This document shows, piece after piece, positions 53,383 to 62,369 of a DNA stretch of 64,000 nt. A program made the position numbers and the translations under genes. The notes under the pieces were generated by a model that saw nothing but the letters and a program-made list of their open reading frames with translations, was not told the origin of the DNA and ran no database searches. Origin of the DNA: JADFQT01 sp965216025 (GTDB taxonomy: Bacteria; Chloroflexota; Dehalococcoidia; Lucifugimonadales; UBA3495); the NCBI GenBank assembly GCA_965216025.1, contig CBDCEX010000017.1:620001-684000 (forward strand). The letters are read 5' to 3'. Numbering within the stretch: position 1 is the stretch's first letter; each line of letters opens with the position of its first letter.

Positions 53383-53462
53383 CCCCTGCCTCCCCCGCCC
53401 ATTAAATTATCCTGACAATTATATCGGAACAGCCTGGATCAGGGTACTTTTCGGCCGATCCT
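51566..53462 (-). mobile_element. IS1182-family insertion sequence
   Basis: Imperfect inverted ends CCGGCTGAAAAGCCCTG (about 51569) and TCGGCCGAAAAGTACCCTG (reverse complement near 53459), between CTAG sites at 51562 and 53463. Together with the adjoining IS701 copy it fills the gap inside MITE copy D. Confidence 0.7.
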
Positions 53463-54922
53463 CTAGTACTACAACGACGAGTTGTCTGGTAGGATGGCTG
53501 GACAGATGATGTTGGGTGGTTTGAGTGATGGATGCGGCGAGCTTCGAGCGGGTCTACGACAGCCTTCAGGAATTCCACGCCTTCTTTGCGGCCTCCTTCG
53601 GCCGCAAGCAGTGGCGGGATCACAGCGGGAATTACCTTCAGGCGCTGCTGGTGCAGGACCAAGAGCGGCGCAACGCCGAGAATCTCTCGGAATCGGTGGG
53701 CATCTCGGCCCGGGCGATGCAGCGCTTTCTCACCGAGGCCCGGTGGTCCGATGAGACAGTCATAGGGCGGTTGCAGGAATACTTGGCCCCCAGGCTGGGA
53801 CACCCGGAGGCGGTGTGGGTGTTCGATGGCAGCGACTTCCCCAAGCAGGGCAGGAAATCGGCGGGAGTGGCCCGGCAGTACTGCGGCAGGCTGGGCAAGG
53901 TGGCCAACTGCCAGGGTGGGATGTTCCTGGCCTACGTCAGCCCGCTGGGCCGGGCGTTGGTGGACAAGCGGCTGTATCTGCCCAAGAGTTGGACCTCCGA
54001 CCAGGACCGGTGTGCTGCGGCGGGTGTGCCGGAGGACCGGCGGAACTACCGGTCAAAGACGGAGTTGGCCCTGGAGATGCTGGAGCGGGTCCTGGAGTTG
54101 GGCTACCTCAGGGCCGAGTGGGTTGCCGGAGACGACGCCTTCGGGATGTCGCCGACCTTCCGGGAGGGACTGGCGGCCCTGGGGATGCGCTACGTGCTGG
54201 ACGTTCCGGGCGGCACTACGGTCTGGCCCTTGGACCCGGCTTGGACCAGTCCGGAATATCCGGGGTTCGGCCGCCCCCGCAAACCCAAGCTGCGGCCTGG
54301 GCAGCGGCGGACCATGGAGCAGCGCGGTGATGAACTGCCGGATGAGGCTTGGCGGGAGATAACGGTGGCCCAGGGAAGCCAGGGGCCGCGCACCTACCGG
54401 TTCAGTGCCCAGCGGGTGCGGGCCACCAGGAGGCGCAAGCCCGGCGAGGAACTGTGGGCCGTCTGGCGCCGGAACCTGGACGGCAGCGAGCCCCGCTACT
54501 ACCTGTCCAACGCTCCCGAGGGCACAACCTTGGAGACTCTGGCCTACGTGGGTGGGTCCAGGTGGCGCATTGAAACGGAGTTCGAGACTGAGAAGGGTGA
54601 CGTGGGGCTGGACGAATACGAGACCCGCAGCTGGGCAGGGTGGCATCACCACATAGCCATGTGCCTGCTGGGTGGGGCGTTCCTGCTGAGCCTGCAGCAG
54701 GATTGGGGGGAAAAAGATGCCCCGGATCACGAGGCCACAGGTGTACCGGGTGGTGCGGGAGATGCTGCCCCGGGAGCAGTTCGGGCCCGATCAATTGCTG
54801 TTGTGGCTGGAGGATACGCAGCTACGCAACGAACGGGCTCGCCGTTCCCACGAGAGACGCCGCTCCACCCGCCGCGAAAGCAGGATGGAGCCGCCACCTT
54901 AAACCCGTCGTTGTAGTACTAG
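53463..54922 (+). mobile_element. IS701-family insertion sequence, copy 1
   Basis: 1460 bp including CTAG at both ends, with inverted repeats TACTACAACGACG. CTAG fits the YTAR target preference I recall for the IS701 family. Nearly identical to copy 2 at 57401-58860. Confidence 0.92.
53525..54916 (+). CDS. IS701 family transposase (copy 1), alternate C-terminus
   Basis: Starts at GTG 53525 or ATG 53528. DDE_5 domain: WVFDGSDFPKQGRKSAGVAR (first Asp), EWVAGDDAFG (second Asp), WRIETEFETEKGDVGLDEYE (Glu) and GWHHHIAMCLLGGAFLLSLQ. After DWG the frame reads a low-complexity tail, while the family-like C-terminus (MPRITRPQVYRVVREMLPRE) lies in the +1 frame at 54717-54902. A G6A5 run at the junction could allow slippage. 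Confidence 0.85.
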   Translation: MMDAASFERVYDSLQEFHAFFAASFGRKQWRDHSGNYLQALLVQDQERRNAENLSESVGISARAMQRFLTEARWSDETVIGRLQEYLAPRLGHPEAVWVFDGSDFPKQGRKSAGVARQYCGRLGKVANCQGGMFLAYVSPLGRALVDKRLYLPKSWTSDQDRCAAAGVPEDRRNYRSKTELALEMLERVLELGYLRAEWVAGDDAFGMSPTFREGLAALGMRYVLDVPGGTTVWPLDPAWTSPEYPGFGRPRKPKLRPGQRRTMEQRGDELPDEAWREITVAQGSQGPRTYRFSAQRVRATRRRKPGEELWAVWRRNLDGSEPRYYLSNAPEGTTLETLAYVGGSRWRIETEFETEKGDVGLDEYETRSWAGWHHHIAMCLLGGAFLLSLQQDWGEKDAPDHEATGVPGGAGDAAPGAVRARSIAVVAGGYAATQRTGSPFPRETPLHPPRKQDGAATLNPSL

Positions 54923-54953
54923 GGGGAATCGAGGTTTCCGGCCAGACTTCTAG
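54919..54953 (-). mobile_element. CTAG-ended MITE, copy D, remaining end
   Basis: 35-bp orphan end, CTAGGGGGAATCGAGG to CCAGACTTCTAG, identical to the reverse complement of 42684-42718 and in the right orientation to complete 51419-51565. Confidence 0.8.
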
Positions 54954-55096
54954 GGCCTCAGGATGTTGTTTTATAATTCAAAGCACTGACAGGGCCACAT
55001 GCTCAGGGAATTAAACTGGATCTGGCAAATCCCTGCTAATAAGCCTGGGAAATCCGACCCTTCCCCGTAAAAGACATCCGATAGGGAGGCTGGGAG

Positions 55097-55678
55097 ATGG
55101 CGGAAATCCCCTTGGCAAAGTTTGAAGAGATTCTGAACCTAGTTTGGTCCCACCTGATTGCAGCCAACGTTCATCTGACGATCTGGGAAGAACTTCGGTC
55201 GACACCTGATCGCCAAAAGCTTTGCGATACATATTCGGGATTTTTCTATTGGACTCGGGACGCACATGTGGATCTGTTCATTCACAAAACCTGTGTGGTG
55301 ACAGATACCGACAAAAGCCAGCCGAGTATCTATAACTTAGCGAATATGATCCAGGCGCATCCCAGTCTAGCCCCAGGAAGCGATTTCAAGGACGTGCTCC
55401 AGAGTCTGAAGAATCACGCGCAAGCACAGGATGAAATTCGGGCGGTGAGGGATATGCGATCAAGCCATTGGGACTTGAACAAGATGCCGCCTGAACCGAA
55501 CATTGCCAAATGTCGAGAACTCTTGGTTGAGTTGAAAGCCTTACTTGAAGAGCTATGGAACGCACACCAGCCGAACCCTGCCGGAGGTCGGCACATTTAC
55601 TCACTGAAACCGACTGAGCATAGCCACACGTCGTATGTGCTCGACAAGCTCACGACGGCGATGCTGCCGGACAAGTAG
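55097..55678 (+). CDS. Hypothetical helical protein, AbiU2/HEPN-like
   Basis: 193 residues from ATG 55097 with GGGAG upstream. Mostly alpha-helical (FEEILNLVWSHLIAANVHLT, WTRDAHVDLFIHKTCVVTDT), with IRAVRDMRSSHWDLNKMP resembling the RNxxxxH-type region of HEPN/AbiU2 proteins, though R-x4-H is not exact (RDMRSSH). A defence-related or RNA-binding role is only a suggestion. Intact between MITE copy D and a regulator relic. Confidence 0.5.
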   Translation: MAEIPLAKFEEILNLVWSHLIAANVHLTIWEELRSTPDRQKLCDTYSGFFYWTRDAHVDLFIHKTCVVTDTDKSQPSIYNLANMIQAHPSLAPGSDFKDVLQSLKNHAQAQDEIRAVRDMRSSHWDLNKMPPEPNIAKCRELLVELKALLEELWNAHQPNPAGGRHIYSLKPTEHSHTSYVLDKLTTAMLPDK

Positions 55679-55902
55679 TCTGCGGTTCTCTTTGGGCGTC
55701 GCGGAAACCACCCTGAAGATCACGAAAGTTCGTATTATCCCCCGGGGTGACCCTGTGGCCCCCAGGGGTTAATGCCACCTGTCAAGAAATCCAGTTTCTA
55801 GGTGGTGGCCAGGCTAATTGCCTCGGGCTGCTCCGGTGCCTCGACCGTCGCGCAGGCGGCCAGCAGCGCGCCCAAGAGCAGGAATAAGAGCCCCTGACAC
55901 TT
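55679..55902. other. Intergenic, possible hairpin
   Basis: CCCCCGGGG near 55740 and CCCCCAGGGG near 55760 form short GC-rich palindromes. No gene. Confidence 0.35.
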
Positions 55903-56150
55903 ATGGCAGACAACCAACAAGAACGGAGTCAGCCGAAGTGGGAGCGAGATAACGTGAGCCCATTCAAAAACTATTGGCCCGGTTGGTTGCTGGTCTTGTT
56001 TAGCCTGGCATGTGGATCAGCCGCAGCCATTTATTTCGAATATTCGAATCATGAATTCATCATCGCTGCCTTTCTTCAAGATGCAGGGATCTTTCTTGCG
56101 TTGGCCCTCGCGTATTTTTTCTTCGAGCAAAGATCGCAAGCGCGACGCCA
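55903..56150 (+). CDS. Small two-helix membrane protein, 3' end replaced
   Basis: From ATG 55903: MADNQQERSQPKWERDNVSP, then helices PGWLLVLFSLACGSAAAIYF and AAFLQDAGIFLALALAYFFF, and a basic end. The frame stays open to 56175, but from about 56150 the DNA belongs to a TPR regulator in another frame (RLEELYGDSAEVHAAELAHH), so the native C-terminus is probably lost. Family unknown. Confidence 0.5.
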
Positions 56151-57400
56151 AAAGATTGGAGGAACTGTACGGTGACTCCGCCGAAGTCCACGCCGCCGAG
56201 CTGGCCCACCACTTCGCCGAGGCCGAAGCGATTCTAGGTACGGACAAGCTGGTGCGCTACTCGCTAATGGCCGGAGAGCGGGCTTTGTCCGCGTACGCCT
56301 ATGAGGAGGCCCTGGCCCATTTCGAGCGGGGGCTTGCCGCCGAAGAGGACCGGCCCACGGATGAGGAGACGGCGGGGTTGTTGTTCGGATTGGCTAGAGT
56401 CCAGGCAGCCACGTTGGACCGTCACCGGTTTCAGGAGGCCATAGACACCCTGAACCAGGCCTTCGACTCCTATTCAGAGCTGGGAGATGTGGCCCGGGCC
56501 GTGGCCGTAGCCGAGTACCCCTTGCCGGTGTTCGGACAGTACCTCCCCGGAGTCACCGAGCTTATGGTCCGCGGCCTAGCCCTGGTCCTGCCCGATTCCC
56601 ACGAGGCGGGGCGGCTCTTAGCCGCCTACGGCTTCCACCTGGGACGCATCCAAGGCGACTATGAGGGCGCCCAGGATGCCTTCAGCCGGGCGCTGGCCAT
56701 CGCTCAGCGGCAGGGAGATGCTACCCTGGAGATGCGGACGTTGGCCAATGCCTCATTCCTGGACCAGAACTTCCACCGGTACAAAGAAAGCCTGGAGAAG
56801 AGTGCGCGGGTAACAGATTGGGTAAGCCACCACGATATGCCACAGGTTGAACTTACCGCACGTCAACCGGCGGTATTTGCACTCCTCTCTATGGGGGATG
56901 TGGCAGGAGCACGCCAACAGGCAACCGCTATGCTGGCCGCTGCCGAGAGGCTGCGCGACCATAATTCGCTGGTCGCGGCCTTATTTGCTACCGTGTCTGC
57001 TTCCCAAATTGTGGGGGACTGGCCGGTCACCTACGGCTCTAGCGATCGTGCCCTATCGGTAGGACCCATGGACCCGCGGCCCCTCAGCCAGCGAGTACTG
57101 CTGGATTACGAGGTGGGCGACTTCGGGCAGGGAGAGGCCCATTTGGACCGCATGTTGGATGTCATGCGCCTGACTCCTCCGGGTCCCAGGACAGGCTACA
57201 CCGTTCCGGCTTTCGTTCTACCGATGGTTGCCCGCATTACCGGGGAGACTGGGAACCTGGCGCTGGCCGGGAAAGCGGCCGAAATCGTTCTGCGATCCGG
57301 TACCGGCACTCCATCGGTGACCGACCTCGCCAAGGCCGGTCTGGCGATGGCAGCGGCCCTGCTCGGCGACGTCCCCTTGGCGGCTGAGCAGTACACGGCT

Positions 57401-58860
57401 CTAGTACTACAACGACGAGTTGTCTGGTAGGATGGCTGGACAGATGATGTTGGGTGGTTTGAGTGATGGATGCGGCGAGCTTCGAGCGGGTCTACGACAG
57501 CCTTCAGGAATTCCACGCCTTCTTTGCGGCCTCCTTCGGCCGCAAGCAGTGGCGGGATCACAGCGGGAATTACCTTCAGGCGCTGCTGGTGCAGGACCAG
57601 GAGCGGCGCAACGCCGAGAATCTCTCGGAATCGGTGGGCATCTCGGCCCGGGCGATGCAGCGCTTTCTCACCGAGGCCCGGTGGTCCGATGAGACAGTCA
57701 TAGGGCGGTTGCAGGAATACTTGGCCCCCAGGCTGGGACACCCGGAGGCGGTGTGGGTGTTCGATGGCAGCGACTTCCCCAAGCAGGGCAGGAAATCGGC
57801 GGGAGTGGCCCGGCAGTACTGCGGCAGGCTGGGCAAGGTGGCCAACTGCCAGGGTGGGATGTTCCTGGCCTACGTCAGCCCGCTGGGCCGGGCGTTGGTG
57901 GACAAGCGGCTGTATCTGCCCAAGAGTTGGACCTCCGACCAGGACCGGTGTGCTGCGGCGGGTGTGCCGGAGGACCGGCGGAACTACCGGTCAAAGACGG
58001 AGTTGGCCCTGGAGATGCTGGAGCGGGTCCTGGAGTTGGGCTACCTCAGGGCCGAGTGGGTTGCCGGAGACGACGCCTTCGGGATGTCGCCGACCTTCCG
58101 GGAGGGACTGGCGGCCCTGGGGATGCGCTACGTGCTGGACGTTCCGGGCGGCACTACGGTCTGGCCCTTGGACCCGGCTTGGACCAGTCCGGAATATCCG
58201 GGGTTCGGCCGCCCCCGCAAACCCAAGCTGCGGCCTGGGCAGCGGCGGACCATGGAGCAGCGCGGTGATGAACTGCCGGATGAGGCTTGGCGGGAGATAA
58301 CGGTGGCCCAGGGAAGCCAGGGGCCGCGCACCTACCGGTTCAGTGCCCAGCGGGTGCGGGCCACCAGGAGGCGCAAGCCCGGCGAGGAACTGTGGGCCGT
58401 CTGGCGCCGGAACCTGGACGGCAGCGAGCCCCGCTACTACCTGTCCAACGCTCCCGAGGGCACAACCTTGGAGACTCTGGCCTACGTGGGTGGGTCCAGG
58501 TGGCGCATTGAAACGGAGTTCGAGACTGAGAAGGGTGACGTGGGGCTGGACGAATACGAGACCCGCAGCTGGGCAGGGTGGCATCACCACATAGCCATGT
58601 GCCTGCTGGGTGGAGCGTTCCTGCTGAGCCTGCAGCAGGATTGGGGGGGAAAAGATGCCCCGGATCACGAGGCCACAGGTGTACCGGGTGGTGCGGGAGA
58701 TGCTGCCCCGGGAGCAGTTCGGGCCCGATCAATTGCTGTTGTGGCTGGAGGATACGCAGCTACGCAACGAACGGGCTCGCCGTTCCCACGAGAGACGCCG
58801 CTCCACCCGCCGCGAAAGCAGGATGGAGCCGCCACCTTAAACCCGTCGTTGTAGTACTAG
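57401..58860 (+). mobile_element. IS701-family insertion sequence, copy 2
   Basis: 1460 bp between CTAG duplications inside the regulator gene. Differs from copy 1 at only a few positions, for example G7A4 instead of G6A5 near 58646. Confidence 0.95.
57463..58854 (+). CDS. IS701 family transposase (copy 2)
   Basis: Same protein as at 53525 with one visible change (WGGKD for WGEKD). The family-like C-terminus again lies in the +1 frame (58655-58840), so the split is shared by both copies. Confidence 0.85.
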   Translation: MMDAASFERVYDSLQEFHAFFAASFGRKQWRDHSGNYLQALLVQDQERRNAENLSESVGISARAMQRFLTEARWSDETVIGRLQEYLAPRLGHPEAVWVFDGSDFPKQGRKSAGVARQYCGRLGKVANCQGGMFLAYVSPLGRALVDKRLYLPKSWTSDQDRCAAAGVPEDRRNYRSKTELALEMLERVLELGYLRAEWVAGDDAFGMSPTFREGLAALGMRYVLDVPGGTTVWPLDPAWTSPEYPGFGRPRKPKLRPGQRRTMEQRGDELPDEAWREITVAQGSQGPRTYRFSAQRVRATRRRKPGEELWAVWRRNLDGSEPRYYLSNAPEGTTLETLAYVGGSRWRIETEFETEKGDVGLDEYETRSWAGWHHHIAMCLLGGAFLLSLQQDWGGKDAPDHEATGVPGGAGDAAPGAVRARSIAVVAGGYAATQRTGSPFPRETPLHPPRKQDGAATLNPSL

Positions 58861-59051
58861 AGGCGCGGCGCGGAATGATGTTGTGTTATATGCCGTTGGC
58901 TACTGACCGCCTCCTTGGCCTCCTCTCACACACCATGGGAAACCTAGACAAGGCGGCCGAGCACTTCGAAGACGCCCTGGCCTTCTGTCGTAAGGCGGGC
59001 TACCGGCCCGAACTGGGCTGGGCCTGCTGTGACTACGCCGACACTCTGCTG

Positions 59052-59090
59052 CAGCGCCATTCTGCGACAGGCTCAGAACGAACGGATGGA
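59052..59090 (+). repeat. In-frame dispersed repeat inside the TPR regulator
   Basis: CATTCTGCGACAGGCTCAGA-type sequence adds about 12 codons (HSATGSERTDGG) exactly where paralogues read LLQRNEPGDREKA or LLQRSELGDREKA. It resembles the GACAGGCTCA...GAACGG class of dispersed repeats; a related piece lies near 63838-63862. Confidence 0.6.
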
Positions 59091-59262
59091 GGAGACCGAG
59101 AGAAGGCCATGTCCCTGCTGGACGAGTCGCTGGCCATCTCCAACGAGTTGGGCATGCGGCCGTTGATGGAGCGGGTGCTGTCCAGGAGGGAGATACTGGG
59201 GGCTTGATCCGGCGTCTAATCGATTTGCCAAAGCATAAGAGCGAAAGAGAATTGGCTCTTTT

Positions 59263-59826
59263 CTAGTCCTGGCGCCACCGAAAGGGTTCTCTAGAAAAAA
59301 TACGCCGCAATATTGGCTCGAAGGTCTCAAACGGCAACGTGTCATAGTCCGGGTCGAAGGAAGGCTGGTCCCACAAGTGGCAGAAGGCGACCGCAGCCTC
59401 ATAGTAGGGATGCCCCCGGTACTTTTCCCGGGCGTTTCGATCGCCCCCCAAGTGCTGTGCGTAGTAGTAGGATTGGAAAAGACCATGGTGCTTGATTACC
59501 CAGTAGGTACGCTTTGACACGTAGGGCTTAAGGATCGCTGCGGCTACCTGGCTGTGGTTGTACGGCGCCAGCCAATCACCGATGTCATGTAACAAAGCGG
59601 CCACCACCGTCTCATCGTCGGCGCCGTCGCGATAAGCCCGCGTGGCTACTTGCAGAGAATGTTGCAGTCTGTCTATCTTGTATCCACCGAAAGAATCCTT
59701 GAGCCGAGATAGCTGTTCCAGCACTCGGTCGGCGGTACCGGATGCATGCTCACTTTCCAACTGATCCAGAAGTAAATAGTCTTCTTTTGAGCCGTCTTCC
59801 ATTCGAGTAAAGCTTACGGTTTCCAT
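59263..59826 (-). CDS. HD-domain protein (PhnZ/MIOX-like)
   Basis: 187 residues. RLQHSLQVATRAYRDGADDE, AALLHDIGDWLAPYNHSQVA, YWVIKHHGLFQSYYYAQHLG and AVAFCHLWDQPSFDP supply the ordered His/Asp ligands (H, HD, H, H, D) of HD-fold diiron enzymes, close in layout to the phosphonate-degradation HD oxygenase family. Divergent from the SDR gene at 59924. Substrate uncertain; a simple phosphohydrolase is the alternative. Confidence 0.7.
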   Translation of the reverse strand: METVSFTRMEDGSKEDYLLLDQLESEHASGTADRVLEQLSRLKDSFGGYKIDRLQHSLQVATRAYRDGADDETVVAALLHDIGDWLAPYNHSQVAAAILKPYVSKRTYWVIKHHGLFQSYYYAQHLGGDRNAREKYRGHPYYEAAVAFCHLWDQPSFDPDYDTLPFETFEPILRRIFSREPFRWRQD

Positions 59827-59923
59827 GATGACCCCTTTTGTCAGTAACGCGAAGTAAATTTCGCGGAGTTGAACGATTTGGTCTAATATTGATGGCCAGC
59901 ATAACCCAATACGAGATGATTAT

Positions 59924-60760
59924 ATGCGATTAACAGACCAAGTTGCGCTGATCACCGGAGCAGGACGGGGCATTGGCCGGGCAATAGCCCTGGCCTACGC
60001 TGCAGAAGGAGCCAAGCTGGCCCTGACGGCCCGAACAGTTTCCGAGTTGGAAGAGACGGCCAAGCAGGCGGAAGCGCTGGGTGCCACCACCTACGTCGTC
60101 CCGGCGGATGTGTCTGACGAACCGCAGGTAAATCGAATGGTGCAGGGTACTCTTGAACGATTTTCCAAGTTGGATATTCTGGTCAACAATGCCGGTATTC
60201 CCGGGCCAGTGGGGCCTTTGTGGGAGAACGACGTCTCCTACTGGATCCGCACCCTGCAAGTAAATGTCACCGGTGTTTTCCTTTGTTGCCGGGCGGCCTT
60301 GCCGGTGATGCTGGCTAACAATCGAGGAAAGATAATCAACATCTACGGGGGCCGAGGACGCAACGTCTCATCTTACGGGGCATCCAAAGTGGCGGTGGCC
60401 GACCTGACGGAGACTCTTTCCCTGGAGTTGGAGGGCACCAACATCCAGGTCAATGCTTTGAGCCCCGGTTCGATCCACACTCGCATGTGGGAAGAGACCC
60501 GAGATGCGGCTGCCGTCATCGGTGATACCGAGCTCTATGAATATGGTGTCAGGGTAACCAGTGGAGGCGGGGCCCCGGTGGAACGGGCGGCTGCACTGGC
60601 CGTGTTCTTGGCCAGCGACGCATCGGGGACCCTGAGCGGGCGAGTTATTCAAGCGACCACCGATGATTTCTGGAATCTTACTCCCCTGATACCTGAAATC
60701 ATGGCGTCGGATGTTTATAAGCTCCGCAGAGTGGAAGGAGGCCCTAACCTTCTCGGGTAA
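59924..60760 (+). CDS. Short-chain dehydrogenase/reductase (SDR)
   Basis: 278 residues. VALITGAGRGIGRAIALAYA (NAD(P)-binding TGxxxGIG), VPADVSDEPQVN, LDILVNNAGIPGPVG (NNAG), the active site SSYGASKVAV (YxxxK) with upstream Ser, and a PGSIHTRM motif. Classical cytoplasmic oxidoreductase. Adjacent to the HD-domain gene, suggesting related pathways. Confidence 0.92.
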   Translation: MRLTDQVALITGAGRGIGRAIALAYAAEGAKLALTARTVSELEETAKQAEALGATTYVVPADVSDEPQVNRMVQGTLERFSKLDILVNNAGIPGPVGPLWENDVSYWIRTLQVNVTGVFLCCRAALPVMLANNRGKIINIYGGRGRNVSSYGASKVAVADLTETLSLELEGTNIQVNALSPGSIHTRMWEETRDAAAVIGDTELYEYGVRVTSGGGAPVERAAALAVFLASDASGTLSGRVIQATTDDFWNLTPLIPEIMASDVYKLRRVEGGPNLLG

Positions 60761-60871
60761 CCCCTCCGTTAATCTCCCACCATCTTGGGAACCAAATGTC
60801 CAGGCCTCACGTCTTAATCCCTAAACAGCCCCCGATATCAGTCCCAATCTATCGGGGCCGCCGAGGGGGAG

Positions 60872-62182
60872 ATGGAGACTATGAAACCATCCATAAAACT
60901 GGCCACAAACCCGTCCATCCTGATGTTGATTCTTTCGGCTATCGCCGCGTTGAGTCTGGCCTGTGGATCCATTGCGGCTCCCACCCTCGTCGCCCCGGCA
61001 ACTGACACAGTTCCTTCATTACCCATAACAATCCCGACTCCCTCTGCCACGCCGGCAACCTCGGGCCGGTCTGCTGCCACCCCCACTCCTTCGGCGTCTG
61101 GGGAATCTATCCCCTCGGCCATTGTATCCCCGGGCCTCCCGAGTTGGCTGGACCGGATGCTGCGGGATCTGGAAAGCCAGCCACCGGCCAATCCTCCCTT
61201 GACCATCACCCAATATGAATACCGAGGCCAGCTGGTTTACTACCAAACCGCAACCTGTTGCGACATTTTTAGCAACTTGTACAACGAAGTAGGCGAGCTG
61301 ATTGCCCATCCCGATGGAGGCATCACCGGACGAGGGGATGGGCGACTGCCCGATTTCTTCCAGGAACGGAGGCGGGAATTCTTAGTTTGGAGGGACGCCA
61401 GGAAACCATTTGACAAGGAAAGTTTCCCAGTCCTGGCGCCAATTGATAGCATCGAGTTGCAAATAGCCGAAAGCTTCCCCCTGCAGTACTTCCTTAAGGT
61501 GGTTTCCGGCCTGCCCGACGGTTGCCATTCCTTTGGCGGCTACACTCTGACTCGGGACGGCCAGCGGGTGCTCATCAAGGTTTTCAATCTCAAACCATCG
61601 AATGCCGACCTTGTGTGTATCCAGCTATACGGCAACGCAGATACCACGATCCCATTGGGCAGCGACTTCGATCCCAGCGAACCCTACACCATTGACGTCA
61701 ACGGCAAAACAATATCTTTTCGAGGGGACGCGATATTGGAGGAGACCCTCAAGGCCCCTCCAACCCCTCCTGGGCCAGGGAGCTGGAGTTCGGCGGAACT
61801 CCGGGGAAAGCTGATGCGAAATCGGGAGTTGTGGGAGGCTCAGGGGATTACCGACTACCGGATGGAATTTCGCTGGGTTTGCTTTTGCCCGCCGGATTAC
61901 GTCGCTCCAGTAATCATATCGGTTACCGGCGGCGACACCATAGGTTCGGTGGCCTTTGCCGAGGGAACGCTTCCGTGGAATCGGGATTATCCTCCGGATT
62001 ATACATCCATCAATGGGTTGTTCGACCTGATTCAGGGCGGCATAGACGAACGAGCCTCCGATATTTCGGTGGCATATCATGCGGAGTTGGGGTACCCCTT
62101 ATCGGCAGCCATAGACTACGACCGGCGAATTATCGACGAAGAAAGGGGATTCCAAGTTGGCGCCGTCACCAAGTTTCAATAG
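60872..62182 (+). CDS. DUF6174-type lipoprotein
   Basis: 436 residues; GGGGGAG immediately before ATG 60872, with an alternative ATG at 60881. Lipoprotein signal (PSILMLILSAIAALSLACG), then a Thr/Pro/Ser linker (TIPTPSATPATSGRSAATPT). The middle region VVSGLPDGCHSFGGYTLTRD is a module I associate with Chloroflexota lipoproteins. The C-terminal ELWEAQGITDYRMEFRWVCF, CPPDYVAPVIISV is the DUF6174 signature. Surface anchored, function unknown. Confidence 0.8.
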   Translation: METMKPSIKLATNPSILMLILSAIAALSLACGSIAAPTLVAPATDTVPSLPITIPTPSATPATSGRSAATPTPSASGESIPSAIVSPGLPSWLDRMLRDLESQPPANPPLTITQYEYRGQLVYYQTATCCDIFSNLYNEVGELIAHPDGGITGRGDGRLPDFFQERRREFLVWRDARKPFDKESFPVLAPIDSIELQIAESFPLQYFLKVVSGLPDGCHSFGGYTLTRDGQRVLIKVFNLKPSNADLVCIQLYGNADTTIPLGSDFDPSEPYTIDVNGKTISFRGDAILEETLKAPPTPPGPGSWSSAELRGKLMRNRELWEAQGITDYRMEFRWVCFCPPDYVAPVIISVTGGDTIGSVAFAEGTLPWNRDYPPDYTSINGLFDLIQGGIDERASDISVAYHAELGYPLSAAIDYDRRIIDEERGFQVGAVTKFQ

Positions 62183-62369
62183 TTGCCCGGGGAGGGGCTT
62201 CAACTTTCCCAGACAAATTAGACGAGCACCCGGGCACCTGGTCCGGCAGACAGGGAGACGTGAGGTATGTCCCCTTGCCAAAGACCTCCGGTCTGGGTAA
62301 GATGTTTACTCAGAACCAGCATCGCTGGCATATTTAGCAAGCATCTTCGTAAATATGGAGGGAAAACAG

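Larger units (their letters stand above)
56150..59207 (+). pseudogene. TPR regulator interrupted by IS701 copy 2
   Basis: Part 1 (56150-57404): RLEELYGDSAEVHAAELAHH, ALAHFERGLAAEEDRPTDEE, VGDFGQGEAHLDRMLDVMRL, ending AAEQYTAL. Part 2 (from 58857): EARRGMMLCYMPLATDRLLG, HFEDALAFCRKAGYRPELGW, to TGA 59207. Deleting the IS with one CTAG gives GCT-CTA-GAG-GCG, restoring ...YTALEARRGM exactly. No LuxR HTH follows; the protein ends MERVLSRREILGA. Its 5' part (kinase/AAA) is missing. Confidence 0.85.
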
